64,000 bases of DNA from WTFY01 sp026713925 (GCA_963662355.1 OY759361.1:124001-188000), one strand, 5' to 3'; shown: positions 33,995 to 43,506, counted from the stretch's first letter. Program-made: numbers and translations. Notes: a model not told the origin generated them from the sequence alone.

Positions 33995-35149
33995 TTAGCG
34001 TTCCCCCCTGCCGCGTCCTGGCCGTGTCAGCCCACCCTGCTGGTTTCCCAGGTTGTCAGTGGAGAACCGGTCCTGCACCGAAGTACTTTCAGTCAGTGTG
34101 CGCTGCTTGATGAGTTGGTCCAGCGGTAAGTAAATCAGGTTGTTCCCCCCTTCGACGTCCATCAGCAACTTGTTACTGTCGGCATACACTGATTCGACCG
34201 CATCCAGATACAGCCGTTCACGCGTCACGTCCGGTGCCTTTTCATATTCAGCCAGCAACTTCAAAAACCGCTTTGCCTCACCGTCAGAGTTGGCTACTAC
34301 GCGGTCCCGGTAGGCACTGGCCTCCTGCAAAAACCTTGCTGCCTCACCGCGCGCCTGGGGAACAATACTGTTTGCATAGGCCTCGGCTTCCTTGATATAG
34401 CGGTCATAATCCTCCCGGGATTTGATTGCATCCGAAAAGGCCGCCTTGACCTGATCCGGTGGGAGGGACTTCTCCAGATTCACTTTCTGGATGTAAATGC
34501 CGGCTTTGTACTCATCCATGATCCCCTGCAGAAGTTCACGTGTGACGCTCGAAATCTGGCCGCGCCCTTCAAACAGCACAAAGTCAATCGTGCTTTTGCC
34601 CACAACTTCACGTACTGCACTTTCCATGGCATCTTTTACAGTAAGATCAGGATCACGCAGGTTAAACAGGTAGTCTTCCGCACTCTTGATCTTATACTGT
34701 GCCTCCAGAGATACCTCGACGATATTTTCATCCTGGGTCAGCATCGAAGTCTTGTTGTTCACCTCGCGCACTTCATCGATGTTCACGATTTCAACTGTCT
34801 CGATCGGGAACGGTATGTGCCAGTTGAGTCCAGCCGTCGTGGTTCGGACGTATTGTCCAAAACGCAACTCCACGCCTCGTTCAGCCTGCTGCACAGTATA
34901 AATCCCGAACTTGTCGTATACGCCCCACAGCGCAATGGCTGCAATCAGCACGAACCAGCCATACGGTCTTTTGGAACCTCCCGAACCGCGCGAGCCTCGT
35001 GAGCCTCGTGAGCCTCGTGAGCCAAAAATTCCACCAAACTTCTTGCCAAGATTACGAAACACCTCATCCAGGTCAGGAGGCCCCTGTTGATTTGATTTCT
35101 GACCCCATGGGTCATCATCTCTGCCGCCTTTTGGACTATTCCAAGGCAT
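33995..35149 (-). CDS. hflK: HflK, membrane protease modulator
   Basis: Partner of HflC. The 384-residue protein begins MPWNSPKGGRDDDPWGQ, with a Gly-rich cytoplasmic N-terminus (QGPPDLDEVFRNLGKKFGG), one membrane helix (WFVLIAAIALWGVYDKF), the SPFH domain and a coiled-coil C-terminus. A short GSR-type repeat lies just before the membrane helix. ATG at 35149 with GGAGA upstream was chosen over an in-frame TTG at 35161. Confidence 0.95.
   Translation of the reverse strand: MPWNSPKGGRDDDPWGQKSNQQGPPDLDEVFRNLGKKFGGIFGSRGSRGSRGSRGSGGSKRPYGWFVLIAAIALWGVYDKFGIYTVQQAERGVELRFGQYVRTTTAGLNWHIPFPIETVEIVNIDEVREVNNKTSMLTQDENIVEVSLEAQYKIKSAEDYLFNLRDPDLTVKDAMESAVREVVGKSTIDFVLFEGRGQISSVTRELLQGIMDEYKAGIYIQKVNLEKSLPPDQVKAAFSDAIKSREDYDRYIKEAEAYANSIVPQARGEAARFLQEASAYRDRVVANSDGEAKRFLKLLAEYEKAPDVTRERLYLDAVESVYADSNKLLMDVEGGNNLIYLPLDQLIKQRTLTESTSVQDRFSTDNLGNQQGGLTRPGRGRGER
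34992..35023 (-). repeat. 9-bp tandem repeat in hflK
   Basis: Three full copies and a part of a fourth of GAGCCTCGT (plus strand), with a diverged copy at 34983. They encode a GSRGSRGSR segment in the cytoplasmic N-terminal region of HflK. A multiple of three, so the frame is kept. Confidence 0.9.
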
Positions 35150-35234
35150 GGTTTTCTCCAAAAATGATTACTGAGTTAACGCTTAAAATCCGAGGCAGCC
35201 CGTCATTGCATCAAGCTATCGAAAGGGATCAACT

Positions 35235-36518
35235 TTAACCTGCCAGCTGCTCGGACTGCACGGTGATCCGGTATTGTGCAAAATGCCTGACCCTTTGAAC
35301 AGGCACTTCTGCCTCAATTTGCCAATACCCGTCATCATCGACAAATTCCTGCATGATGCGGTCCTTGGCATACAGTTCACTGCGAATGTTTCCTGCAGTA
35401 GGAGGCAAACGCAGCCAAATACACTCACACTTGATATCGAAATACTGTCGCAATGCCTGAACCAGCAACTCCAGCCCCTGATCATGCATAGCAGACACCC
35501 AGACCTGCTGTATGCGGCCATGCTGATCCAGTTGTATATTGGACAGCATATTGAGCAGATCAATCTTATTGTAAACCATTATCTGGGGTATATCCAAAGC
35601 ATCGATCTGGCGGAGCACGGATTCGACTTCTAGAATATTGCTGGCCCGGTTTTCATCGGCGGCATCCACGATATGCAGCAGCAGGTCAGCTTCCTGGGTC
35701 TCTAGCAAGGTCGCATGAAATGCCTCGATCAGGTCATGTGGCAGATCCTGTATAAAACCCACTGTATCGGCCAGCACCACATGCTGGCTTTTTGCCAGGT
35801 GCATGCGTCGCAAGGTGGGGTCCAGGGTGGCAAAAAGCTTGTCCGCGGAATACACGTTCGCATCGGTAAGCTTGTTGAACAAGGTAGACTTTCCTGCATT
35901 GGTATAACCGACAATTGCAACTGTTGGCGTAGTAGTCTTGCGTCGTGCAGCCCGCCCCTGGTTGCGCTGGATGCGAAGTTTCTCCAGACGCTTGGAAATC
36001 TGCTTGATGCGCTGTCTCAGCATTCGCCTGTCGGATTCCAGCTGTTTCTCACCCGGGCCACGCAAGCCGATCCCGCCTTTCTGGCGCTCCAGGTGAGTCC
36101 ATCCCCGCACCAGCCTGGTCGACAGGTAGTTCAGTTGCGCGAGTTCAACCTGCAACTTGCCCTCATAGGAGCGCGCACGCTGTGCAAAAATATCCAAGAT
36201 CAGCCCGGTACGGTCTAGTACCCGCTTTTTGCAGATCTTTTCAAGATTGCGCTCCTGACTCGGAGACAGGGAGTAATTGAAGATAATGACATCTACGTTC
36301 AGCAGGTGGGCCAGTTCACCCAGTTCTTCTGCCTTACCGCTGCCAATCAGCAATCTTGCGTCCGGCGTGTCGCGCCGTACATTGATCACCGTTGTAATTT
36401 TGGCACCGACCGAGCGGACCAGCTCTCTGAATTCGTCCGGGTTCTGGTTACCTGCCGTGCTCCGGAAGCACGGATGCACGAGGATGACACGTTCACCTAT
36501 ATCTGGACGTTCAAACAA
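35235..36518 (-). CDS. hflX: GTPase HflX
   Basis: Ribosome-associated GTPase that splits stalled 70S ribosomes, notably after heat stress. The 427-residue protein has an N-terminal HflX domain (LSPSQERNLEKICKKRVLDRTGLILDIFAQRA, GGIGLRGPGEKQLE), a coiled linker and a G domain with GYTNAGKST, DTVGFI, NKID. The start codon is TTG (MFERPDIGERV matches the family). It lies between hfq and hflK. Confidence 0.95.
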   Translation of the reverse strand: MFERPDIGERVILVHPCFRSTAGNQNPDEFRELVRSVGAKITTVINVRRDTPDARLLIGSGKAEELGELAHLLNVDVIIFNYSLSPSQERNLEKICKKRVLDRTGLILDIFAQRARSYEGKLQVELAQLNYLSTRLVRGWTHLERQKGGIGLRGPGEKQLESDRRMLRQRIKQISKRLEKLRIQRNQGRAARRKTTTPTVAIVGYTNAGKSTLFNKLTDANVYSADKLFATLDPTLRRMHLAKSQHVVLADTVGFIQDLPHDLIEAFHATLLETQEADLLLHIVDAADENRASNILEVESVLRQIDALDIPQIMVYNKIDLLNMLSNIQLDQHGRIQQVWVSAMHDQGLELLVQALRQYFDIKCECIWLRLPPTAGNIRSELYAKDRIMQEFVDDDGYWQIEAEVPVQRVRHFAQYRITVQSEQLAG

Positions 36519-36556
36519 GCAACTGCTCCGGGCTTGCGCCGCTCATTCAATGCCGC

Positions 36557-36793
36557 CTATTCCCGCCACTCGTCACTATTGGGAATCTTCACCGTGCGTG
36601 CCGGAACAATGGTTGAGATCGCATGCTTGTATACCATCTGGCTCACGCTGTTTTTCAACAACACCACGAATTGATCGAAAGAGTCAACCTGGCCTTGCAG
36701 CTTAATTCCATTTACAAGATAGACTGAAACTGGAACTTTTTCCTTCCGCAATGCATTCAGGAAAGGCTCCTGAAGAGTTTGGCCTTTTGACAT
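36557..36793 (-). CDS. hfq: RNA chaperone Hfq
   Basis: Hexameric Sm-like RNA chaperone for small RNA-mRNA pairing. The 78-residue protein has MSKGQTLQEPFLNALRKE, the Sm1 motif VSVYLVNGIKLQGQVDSFD and Sm2 with YKHAISTIVPAR. The C-terminal tail after Sm2 is short (about ten residues), unlike the long E. coli tail. An ATG at 36793 was used; a GTG directly before it is also in frame. It lies between miaA and hflX as in E. coli. Confidence 0.97.
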   Translation of the reverse strand: MSKGQTLQEPFLNALRKEKVPVSVYLVNGIKLQGQVDSFDQFVVLLKNSVSQMVYKHAISTIVPARTVKIPNSDEWRE

Positions 36794-36836
36794 CACAGTA
36801 GCACCTCTAGTTTTTATTTTTCACTCTTTTGCCCTG

Positions 36837-37847
36837 TCACCTGAGCCGATCAAGGGCACCAGTAGTGTAACAGGTCAATGCTTCCATATGGGAGTGAATT
36901 GTACGATAAATGTCACCCACGCCATACTGCCCGGCATGAATACGGGTAAGACCCGTTTCACTTCGCAACCAGGTCATCTGCCTTTTCGCAAGCTGCCTCG
37001 TTGCGATCACCGCTTTTTCATACATGGTTTCATAGCTACATTCTCCTGCAAGGTATTGCCAAGCCTGCCGATATCCGACGGACCGTACGGCAGGCATACC
37101 CGAATGCAGTTCCCTGCGCTGCCTCAACGCTTCCACCTCATCCAGAAAGCCATTCGCCAGCATGGTATCGAAACGCTGTCGGATTTGACGATGCAGTTCA
37201 CTGCGGTCCTCAGGTATCAGTGCAAGCTTCAATGCCCGGAACACCGGCCCGGGTGGTCCGGGTGTTGCATGCCATACACTGATTGGAATTCCGCTTGCCT
37301 CATACACCTCAAGTGCACGCTGTATGCGTTGTGGATCGTTGGGATGGATGTTCGCGGCAGCCTTCGGGTCGATTTGTGCAAGCCGCGCATGCATGCCTTT
37401 CCAGCCCTGCTGCACGGCCAGGCGGTTGATCTTTTCCCGGATCCGGGGGCTGGCACCTGGCATCCCTGACAGGCCGCGTTGCAGGGTTCGGAAATAAAGC
37501 ATCGTGCCGCCCGTCAGCAAGGGAATATGTCCCCGACTGTGAATCTCCCTGATCAGGCGCAGGGCATCGGCCCTGAAATTCGCCGCCGAATAAATTTCGG
37601 CGGGGTCGAGTATATCGATCAGGTGATGCGGACAGGCCCGCAGTATATCTTTGCCGGGTTTGGCAGAACCGATGTCCATGCCCCGATAGATCATGACCGA
37701 GTCCACACTGATGATCTCACACGGGAACTCCGCTGCGATCTGCACTGCAAGATCTGTCTTGCCGCTGGACGTGGGACCCATCAGGAAAACTGCAGGAATT
37801 GCATCCAATGGATTCGCTTCCAGATCAGGCCCGGAAACACTCAGCAC
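36837..37847 (-). CDS. miaA: tRNA dimethylallyltransferase MiaA
   Basis: Adds the dimethylallyl group to A37 of tRNAs that read U-starting codons. The 336-residue protein has the P-loop FLMGPTSSGKTDLA, ISVDSVMIYRGMDIGSAKP, PHHLIDILDP and LTGGTMLYFR. GTG at 37847 gives about 20 residues before the P-loop; GAGGTGACAG upstream is a fair ribosome binding site. It lies 13 nt after mutL. Confidence 0.95.
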   Translation of the reverse strand: MLSVSGPDLEANPLDAIPAVFLMGPTSSGKTDLAVQIAAEFPCEIISVDSVMIYRGMDIGSAKPGKDILRACPHHLIDILDPAEIYSAANFRADALRLIREIHSRGHIPLLTGGTMLYFRTLQRGLSGMPGASPRIREKINRLAVQQGWKGMHARLAQIDPKAAANIHPNDPQRIQRALEVYEASGIPISVWHATPGPPGPVFRALKLALIPEDRSELHRQIRQRFDTMLANGFLDEVEALRQRRELHSGMPAVRSVGYRQAWQYLAGECSYETMYEKAVIATRQLAKRQMTWLRSETGLTRIHAGQYGVGDIYRTIHSHMEALTCYTTGALDRLR

Positions 37848-37860
37848 AACCTGTCACCTC

Positions 37861-39699
37861 TTACTGGCCGCGCTTGAATAACTTGTCCAACTGATCAACA
37901 CTCAACTGCACCCATGTCGGGCGTCCGTGATTGCACTGTGCGCTCCGTTCTGTAGCTTCTATCTTGCGCAGCAGGGCGTTCATTTCAGCGATCGTGAGCT
38001 TGCGGTTGGCACGTACGGAGCCATGGCAGGCCATGGTCGAAAGCAGTTCATTACCGGCCTGTTCCAGCTTTCCAGTGGATTCAAATGAGCCCAGGTCCGA
38101 CAGCGCGTCCCGGATCACTCCCTCAATATCTGTTTGTGCCTGCTGCAGCAATGCAGGGGCCTCACGTACCACGATACTTTCATCGCCGAACCGCTCAGCC
38201 CTGAAGCCAAATTCCAGAAACAGGTCCGCATGCTGTTCGGCCAAGACTGCTTCCTGCTGGCTAACCTCGATTGTCAGGGGCACCAGCAATGCCTGCATGG
38301 GAATGCTCGACTGCTGGTACGATACCTTCAGTTGTTCGTACAGGATGCGTTCATGCGCGGCATGCATGTCCACAATAACCAGGCCCCTGTCATTCTGTGC
38401 AAGGACATAAATCCCGTGCAGCTGTGTCAGGGCATGTCCCAGCAGGGGCTGGCCGGCATCGGGAGACGTTTCGCCATCCTGTGCCGCCCCGTGCAGGCCC
38501 GGCGGGTCTGAAGCCGCATATAACTGAACCGCAGCCTGTACCGAAAATGCACCGCCCGGGGTCCCGGCATACGACTCCAATGGGGAAGTGCTGCGAGACC
38601 TGCCCGGTGCTCCGGTTGTATCGGACTGAGGGACCCGAACATAGTCATTCACGATTTCCCGATATTTCCCGGCATCCTGCTGCCCGGCTTCCGGCATCGT
38701 TTCCGCAATGGCCTTGCCGAGCGTATGCCGGACAAAGTCATGTACGTACCTGCCCTGGCGAAAGCGCACTTCATGTTTCATGGGATGGGCATTGACATCC
38801 ACCTGTGCCGGATCGACCTCCAAAAACAGCACGAAGGCCGGGAAGCGCCCATGGTACAGGACATCCTGGTAGGCCTGCCTGACGGCATGGGAAACGACCT
38901 TGTCGCGAATTGCGCGCCCGTTCACATACAGATACTGCAGATCGGACTGGCTGCGTGAAAATGTAGGCAGACTGATCCATCCGTTGATCCGGATATCCTG
39001 TGCCGAATGCTCCAAACGGATGCTCTGTTCTGCAAACTTGCGTCCGCATGCACGCGCCAGCCGCTGTTCCTTGCCCTGCTGATCATCCGCCGCAGCCAGT
39101 TCAATACAGCTGCGGCCATTGTGCCGAACTGACAAGGCCACATCGAAGCGGCTCAGTGCAATCTTAAGCAGCATGGACTGGCAGTGCTGAAATTCGGTTT
39201 GCTCTGTGCGCAAGAACTTTTTGCGGGCAGGCACATTGAAAAACAGGCTGCTGACCTCCACGGTCGTTCCTTTTGCATGGCGCACAGGTACAGGATTGTC
39301 AGCGAATTCCCCTCCCTCTGCCGAGACCTGCCACCCCTGGTTCGTGGTCTCCAGGGGATTGGAAGCCAGAGTGAACCTGGAGACCGATGCAATGCTTGGC
39401 AGGGCCTCTCCGCGAAATCCCAGGGTTGCGATATGCTCGAGATCTTCCAGGGTGGTGATCTTGCTTGTTGCATGGCGCTGCATGGCATGCATGATCTCTT
39501 TCTCGGGAATACCGTGACCGTTATCGGTTACCCGAATGGTTTTCGTACCCCCGCGTTCCAGTTCAACCGAAATTCTTGTCGCCCCCGCATCCAGGGCATT
39601 TTCGAGCAGCTCCTTCAGGACCGAGGCAGGACGCTCGATCACCTCTCCTGCCGCAATCTGGTTGACCAGCTGTACGGAAAGCTGCTGAATCGGTTTCAC
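37861..39699 (-). CDS. mutL: DNA mismatch repair protein MutL
   Basis: ATP-binding matchmaker between MutS and downstream repair enzymes. The 612-residue protein from GTG at 39699 (KPIQQLSVQLVNQIAAGEV) has the GHKL ATPase motifs ENALDAGATRI, DNGHGI and GFRGEALPSI, VNVHP-type VDVNAHPMKHEVRF, and a C-terminal dimerisation domain with ACHGSVRANRKLT and CNHGRPT. It lacks the DQHA(X)2E(X)4E endonuclease motif (it reads DMHAAHERILYE), as in the E. coli type that works with MutH. A longer open frame upstream was rejected, as it overlaps the preceding gene. Confidence 0.94.
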   Translation of the reverse strand: MKPIQQLSVQLVNQIAAGEVIERPASVLKELLENALDAGATRISVELERGGTKTIRVTDNGHGIPEKEIMHAMQRHATSKITTLEDLEHIATLGFRGEALPSIASVSRFTLASNPLETTNQGWQVSAEGGEFADNPVPVRHAKGTTVEVSSLFFNVPARKKFLRTEQTEFQHCQSMLLKIALSRFDVALSVRHNGRSCIELAAADDQQGKEQRLARACGRKFAEQSIRLEHSAQDIRINGWISLPTFSRSQSDLQYLYVNGRAIRDKVVSHAVRQAYQDVLYHGRFPAFVLFLEVDPAQVDVNAHPMKHEVRFRQGRYVHDFVRHTLGKAIAETMPEAGQQDAGKYREIVNDYVRVPQSDTTGAPGRSRSTSPLESYAGTPGGAFSVQAAVQLYAASDPPGLHGAAQDGETSPDAGQPLLGHALTQLHGIYVLAQNDRGLVIVDMHAAHERILYEQLKVSYQQSSIPMQALLVPLTIEVSQQEAVLAEQHADLFLEFGFRAERFGDESIVVREAPALLQQAQTDIEGVIRDALSDLGSFESTGKLEQAGNELLSTMACHGSVRANRKLTIAEMNALLRKIEATERSAQCNHGRPTWVQLSVDQLDKLFKRGQ

Positions 39700-39709
39700 G
39701 GACCGCACC

Positions 39710-40066
39710 TCATGTGACGGGGACGGGTTCTTCGTCGTGCAACTGCAGCATCTGCTGAAACCCCGACAGGGCATACGAGACAAATTCGTCCTGGTTGGCC
39801 CAGTTGCCGTGGTCAATGACCCTGCCTGAGTCCTGGTTCCCGAGCTGTACTGCAAATACCCTGACGGTGCATGGGTCATCACCGCCCGCTGCCTTTTCAC
39901 AGGTTATGTACACCTCAGGCTCATTTTGCCCGTCTTCCACGGCAGCCAGCAGATATTCATAGTCCGTATCGTCAGCAGACTCGATGTCCCCAAGCACGAC
40001 AATCGTGTAGGCTCCGAGCCTGTACCGCTGCTTCGGAATCGCGCTGGAAATCTTCGGTTTTTGCAT
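39710..40066 (-). CDS. Conserved-looking hypothetical protein upstream of mutL
   Basis: A 118-residue protein that I cannot assign. It begins MQKPKISSAIPKQRYRLGAYT, then alternates short beta-like stretches (YTIVVLGDIES, YEYLLAAVEDGQ, PEVYITCEKA, CTVRVFAVQLG) and ends in a helix (DEFVSYALSGFQQMLQL). No signal peptide or membrane segment. It ends 10 nt before the mutL start and is on the same strand, so it is probably co-transcribed with mutL. Its even codon use and the tight spacing support a real gene. Confidence 0.65.
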   Translation of the reverse strand: MQKPKISSAIPKQRYRLGAYTIVVLGDIESADDTDYEYLLAAVEDGQNEPEVYITCEKAAGGDDPCTVRVFAVQLGNQDSGRVIDHGNWANQDEFVSYALSGFQQMLQLHDEEPVPVT

Positions 40067-40128
40067 GGGTTCAGGATGTTACATGCTAGGATAATACAAA
40101 ATCCGGCACATACCTATATGTTTGGCAC

Positions 40129-40968
40129 ATGAGTATTAAACGGCTGCTGCGACTATTCCCCCAGCCCTGTGCAGAATACGAGTTGAACAATTTGTATCTC
40201 GGGCAGCACGGCTGGTATCAGGCAAGCCCAGAAGAGCCGGCTGTAACCGCTAATTTTGTCTCCAGTCTGGATGGCAGGATCGCGATTGCCGGTCACACAG
40301 GGTCAGGAATGCACCTCCCGGATTCCCTGACCAGCAAGGAAGATTTCCGGCTGTTTCTGGAGCTTCATGCCCAGGCCGATTGCCTGGTCACACACGGGGC
40401 CTATCTGCGGAATCTGGCGGCTGGCAGACTGGGAAATATCCTGCAACTACCCGATGACCCCGGGTTCGGGGATTTGTACGAGTGGCGCAGACAACATGGC
40501 CTGGCGCCGCATCCGGACATTGTGATTGCAAGCTCAAGCCTGGATTTCCCGTTGCATCCTTCCCTGAAGGAAAGCGGACAAAAGATCTATATTGCTACCG
40601 GACAAGGCACGGACCGTGGCCTGTACGACTCCTGGCAGCAACAGGGGCTGGAAGTGCTGCGAGTCGGTCAGTCAGTCCAGGTTGAAGGCAGGCCACTGGT
40701 TGCAGAGCTGGCACAACGTGGGTACCGGAACATTTATCTCATCGCAGGACCGAAGATGCTGCATACTATGGTCCGGGACCGGCAACTGCACCGGCTGTAT
40801 CTGAGTGTCTCGCACCAGCTGCTGGGCAGCAGGAATTTCAAAACCCTGCTGGACGGAGAGGAGCTGAACCATTGCAGCCTTCGCCTGAATTCGCTGTTTT
40901 TCGATGAGTCCTCGGGCAACGGCTGCGGGCAGTTCTTCACCAGTTTCGAATGTGCCTATGACGAATAA
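40129..40968 (+). CDS. RibD C-terminal-domain reductase (dihydrofolate reductase-like)
   Basis: A 279-residue protein of the RibD-C family, NADPH-dependent reductases related to the riboflavin pyrimidine reductase and dihydrofolate reductase. Visible motifs are VTANFVSSLDGRIAI, DCLVTHGAYLRN, PDIVIASSSLDFPLH, and GYRNIYLIAGPKMLHTMV. The deaminase half of RibD is absent and no other riboflavin gene is close, so the substrate is uncertain. The gene diverges from the 39710-40066 gene and is followed 20 nt later by the sohB-like gene. Confidence 0.75.
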   Translation: MSIKRLLRLFPQPCAEYELNNLYLGQHGWYQASPEEPAVTANFVSSLDGRIAIAGHTGSGMHLPDSLTSKEDFRLFLELHAQADCLVTHGAYLRNLAAGRLGNILQLPDDPGFGDLYEWRRQHGLAPHPDIVIASSSLDFPLHPSLKESGQKIYIATGQGTDRGLYDSWQQQGLEVLRVGQSVQVEGRPLVAELAQRGYRNIYLIAGPKMLHTMVRDRQLHRLYLSVSHQLLGSRNFKTLLDGEELNHCSLRLNSLFFDESSGNGCGQFFTSFECAYDE

Positions 40969-40988
40969 ACAAACGCGGAGCATCCGAC

Positions 40989-42017
40989 ATGCTTGAGTTC
41001 ATATCCGAGTACGGACTATTTCTGGCCAAGGCGCTGACTGTGCTGGTGTTCATCTGGATACTCGTCAGCCTGCTGTTTTCCTTCTCGAAAAAAGCACGCG
41101 GAGATGATCACTTTGAGGTCACACACTTGAACAGGAAATACAAATCCCTGAAAGACATCCTGTTTTCCTCCCTGTTACCCAAAAAGGAACTCAAGAAAAC
41201 CAGGAAGCAGGCCAAGAAAGAATTCAAGAAAGAAAGGAAAAAGACGTCCGGTGAAGCCAGAAAACGGGTCTTCGTCCTCAATTTCCTGGGCAACATCAAG
41301 GCGACGGCAGTACGCCACTTGCGCAAGGAGGTTACGGCCATACTGTCCGTGGCATCCAGCGGGGACGAGGTGGTGGTCTGCCTGGAAAGTACGGGCGGAC
41401 TGGTACACGAACACGGGTTTGCTGCATCGCAGTTGCTACGGATCAAGCAAAAAGGCATTCCGCTCACGGTAGCCGTGGATAAGGTGGCTGCCAGCGGAGG
41501 ATACATGATGGCCTGCGTCGCCGACAAAATCATCGCAGCGCCCTTTGCAGTAGTCGGTTCAATCGGCGTACTGGCGCAGTTGCCGAACTTCAACCGCATG
41601 CTGGACAAACACGGGATTGATTTCGAACTCATGAAGGCCGGAGAACTGAAACGCACGATGACCATGTTTGGGAAAAACACGAATGAAGACCGCGAACATT
41701 TCAATGAACAACTGGAAGATACCCATGCCCTGTTCAAGGAGTTCGTAAAAGACCACCGACCGGGACTCGATATTGAAAAGGTTGCAACCGGCGAGCACTG
41801 GCTCGCCAGCCGTGCTCTTGCGCTCAATCTGGTGGACACGCTGATGACCAGTGACGACTACCTGCTAGAGGCGAGCCATGACGCGGATATCTACGAGATC
41901 TCCTGCACCGTGCCACGAACCATCAGTGAGCGGATTGCCGCAACTATCCAGGTAAGCACCGAAAAGCTGTTTTTCTCCTGGTGGCAACAGGACCGGGACA
42001 CAAGATTTCTAGGCTGA
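40989..42017 (+). CDS. sohB: Inner-membrane S49 peptidase SohB
   Basis: Probable membrane-bound serine protease of the SppA/SohB family. The 342-residue protein has an N-terminal membrane helix (LFLAKALTVLVFIWILVSLL), a highly basic linker (KKELKKTRKQAKKEFKKERKK), then the protease domain with catalytic Ser169 in VAASGGYMMA and Lys221 in MKAGELKRTMT. Spacing of Ser and Lys is as in SohB. Substrates are not known. It converges with the amidase gene; a 7-bp hairpin lies between them. Confidence 0.93.
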   Translation: MLEFISEYGLFLAKALTVLVFIWILVSLLFSFSKKARGDDHFEVTHLNRKYKSLKDILFSSLLPKKELKKTRKQAKKEFKKERKKTSGEARKRVFVLNFLGNIKATAVRHLRKEVTAILSVASSGDEVVVCLESTGGLVHEHGFAASQLLRIKQKGIPLTVAVDKVAASGGYMMACVADKIIAAPFAVVGSIGVLAQLPNFNRMLDKHGIDFELMKAGELKRTMTMFGKNTNEDREHFNEQLEDTHALFKEFVKDHRPGLDIEKVATGEHWLASRALALNLVDTLMTSDDYLLEASHDADIYEISCTVPRTISERIAATIQVSTEKLFFSWWQQDRDTRFLG

Positions 42018-42042
42018 AATGCCAGCACGGTATATTTCCTGA

Positions 42043-42063
42043 CAGCCAGGTGCCGGCTGGCTG
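42043..42063. terminator. Possible hairpin between sohB and the amidase gene
   Basis: CAGCCAG, a 7-nt loop and CTGGCTG. It lies between two convergent stops. It lacks a clear T-run on either strand, so intrinsic termination is uncertain. Confidence 0.3.
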
Positions 42064-42150
42064 ATGCTGGAGCTTTCACGGGCCGGAAGCATTGCAGCCT
42101 GATTCGCCCTTATGTCCCGTACCCCTGTCGAAGCGGGAATGGACGGGCCT

Positions 42151-43506
42151 CTAGGTCCCGGCGGAGGTCGGGATTACCAGCACCTGCCCGACGCGAATAA
42201 CGTCCGACTTGAGGGCATTTGCCCTGCGTATTTCACCGATGCTGATCTGATAATAGTTCGCGATGGTGGACAGTGTTTCGCCCCGCCGTATCACATGCCT
42301 GCTGCCGTTTCCTGCCAGCAGCATGCCATTTTGGGTATGATCTTTCAGATACCGCCTCAGGCCTCTCAGGATTGCCCGCGCCAGTTTCTGCTGATGCGCA
42401 CCGGTTTTGAGCCGCCGCTCCTCCTGCGGATTGGAGATAAAGGCAGTTTCAACCAGCACAGAAGGGATATCCGGGGATTTCAGTACGGCAAACCCGGCCT
42501 GCTCCACACGGTCACGCAATACATTGCCGATCAGGCCAAGTTCGCTCAGGATATCTTCGGCAAGATCAATACTGGCATCAATGGTTGCCGTCTGCGACAG
42601 GTCAACCAGTACGGACTTGAGCACCGCATCCTTGTCTTCCAGGCTCACCCCCCCAATCGTGTCGACTGCATTTTCGCGTTGCGCCAAGATCCGTGCGGCT
42701 TCACTGGTAGCGCCATTCTTGGACAACACGTACACCGATGAGCCCCGCGCATTGCGGTTCACGGCTGCATCGGCGTGTATGGATATGAAGATATCTGCAT
42801 TCATCCTGCTTGCCGTGCGGATTCGAGTCCGCAAGGGCATGTACCGGTCGTGATCGCGGGTCAGCATGCCTCGCATCCCTTTCTCCTTGTCGAGAAGCTT
42901 CTTGAGCCGTTTGGCAATCGACAGCACGATGGTCTTTTCATAAGTTCCACCACGCCCGACCGCACCCGGATCCTTGCCGCCATGTCCGGCATCGATGGCA
43001 ATGATGACATCCCTCTTCCTGAGAGGAGCACCCGGCATGGCGAGCACAGGTTTCACGCGTTGTTTTGTACCTGCCGAGACCAGGTCGAGCACGAGCCGGT
43101 GGCCTTTTCCTGCAGCCGGCCGCAACAGCCAGCTTTTAGGAGTCACAACGGTTTTTGTATCGAACACCACGCGCAGTGTGCCCGGTGACTTTTGCGCATA
43201 GCGCATGCTTTTCAGAAGTGTGCTCGAAGCCCGAAGTGAACCGAGCTTGCCATTCGCATCACAGCGTTCGATATCCACTACTACACGGGGTGGACTATCC
43301 AGTGCGAATACCCTGTGCTTAGCAGGTGAAGACAGGTCAAACACCACGCGCGTGCTGTTCCCGCGGTCTGCAATGCGAACGTCCTTGATTTTGCTGCCTG
43401 CGGCAATCGAGGCACAGGGGAGAATCAGCAGGGCGAGCAGGACCAGCAAAGTGCACCTGCCCCTCCGGCGCACATTTCCATCAAACGAAAATGCCCGCAA
43501 AATCAT
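42151..43506 (-). CDS. N-acetylmuramoyl-L-alanine amidase (AmiB/AmiC-type) with LysM
   Basis: Periplasmic zinc amidase that cleaves peptidoglycan for daughter-cell separation. The 451-residue precursor has a signal peptide (RCTLLVLLALLILPCASIA), an AMIN domain (about 40-150), an Amidase_3 domain with zinc ligands in AIDAGHGGKDPGAVG, the Glu of YEKTIVLSIAKRL, and ISIHADAAV, and a C-terminal LysM (VIRRGETLSTIANYYQISI). The E. coli counterpart in this operon place is AmiB. ATG at 43506 was preferred over GTG at 43524. Neighbours are tsaE upstream and mutL further on. Confidence 0.92.
   Translation of the reverse strand: MILRAFSFDGNVRRRGRCTLLVLLALLILPCASIAAGSKIKDVRIADRGNSTRVVFDLSSPAKHRVFALDSPPRVVVDIERCDANGKLGSLRASSTLLKSMRYAQKSPGTLRVVFDTKTVVTPKSWLLRPAAGKGHRLVLDLVSAGTKQRVKPVLAMPGAPLRKRDVIIAIDAGHGGKDPGAVGRGGTYEKTIVLSIAKRLKKLLDKEKGMRGMLTRDHDRYMPLRTRIRTASRMNADIFISIHADAAVNRNARGSSVYVLSKNGATSEAARILAQRENAVDTIGGVSLEDKDAVLKSVLVDLSQTATIDASIDLAEDILSELGLIGNVLRDRVEQAGFAVLKSPDIPSVLVETAFISNPQEERRLKTGAHQQKLARAILRGLRRYLKDHTQNGMLLAGNGSRHVIRRGETLSTIANYYQISIGEIRRANALKSDVIRVGQVLVIPTSAGT

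Noticed and set aside
39700..39900. N-terminal extension of MutL by 67 codons
   Set aside because: It overlaps the separate gene at 39710-40066 and its sequence is unlike MutL; the GTG at 39699 gives the conserved KPIQQL start.
41108..41839. Minus-strand frame of 243 codons opposite sohB
   Set aside because: Antisense of a gene with the conserved Ser-Lys protease motifs; the product is Ser/Leu-rich with no family features.
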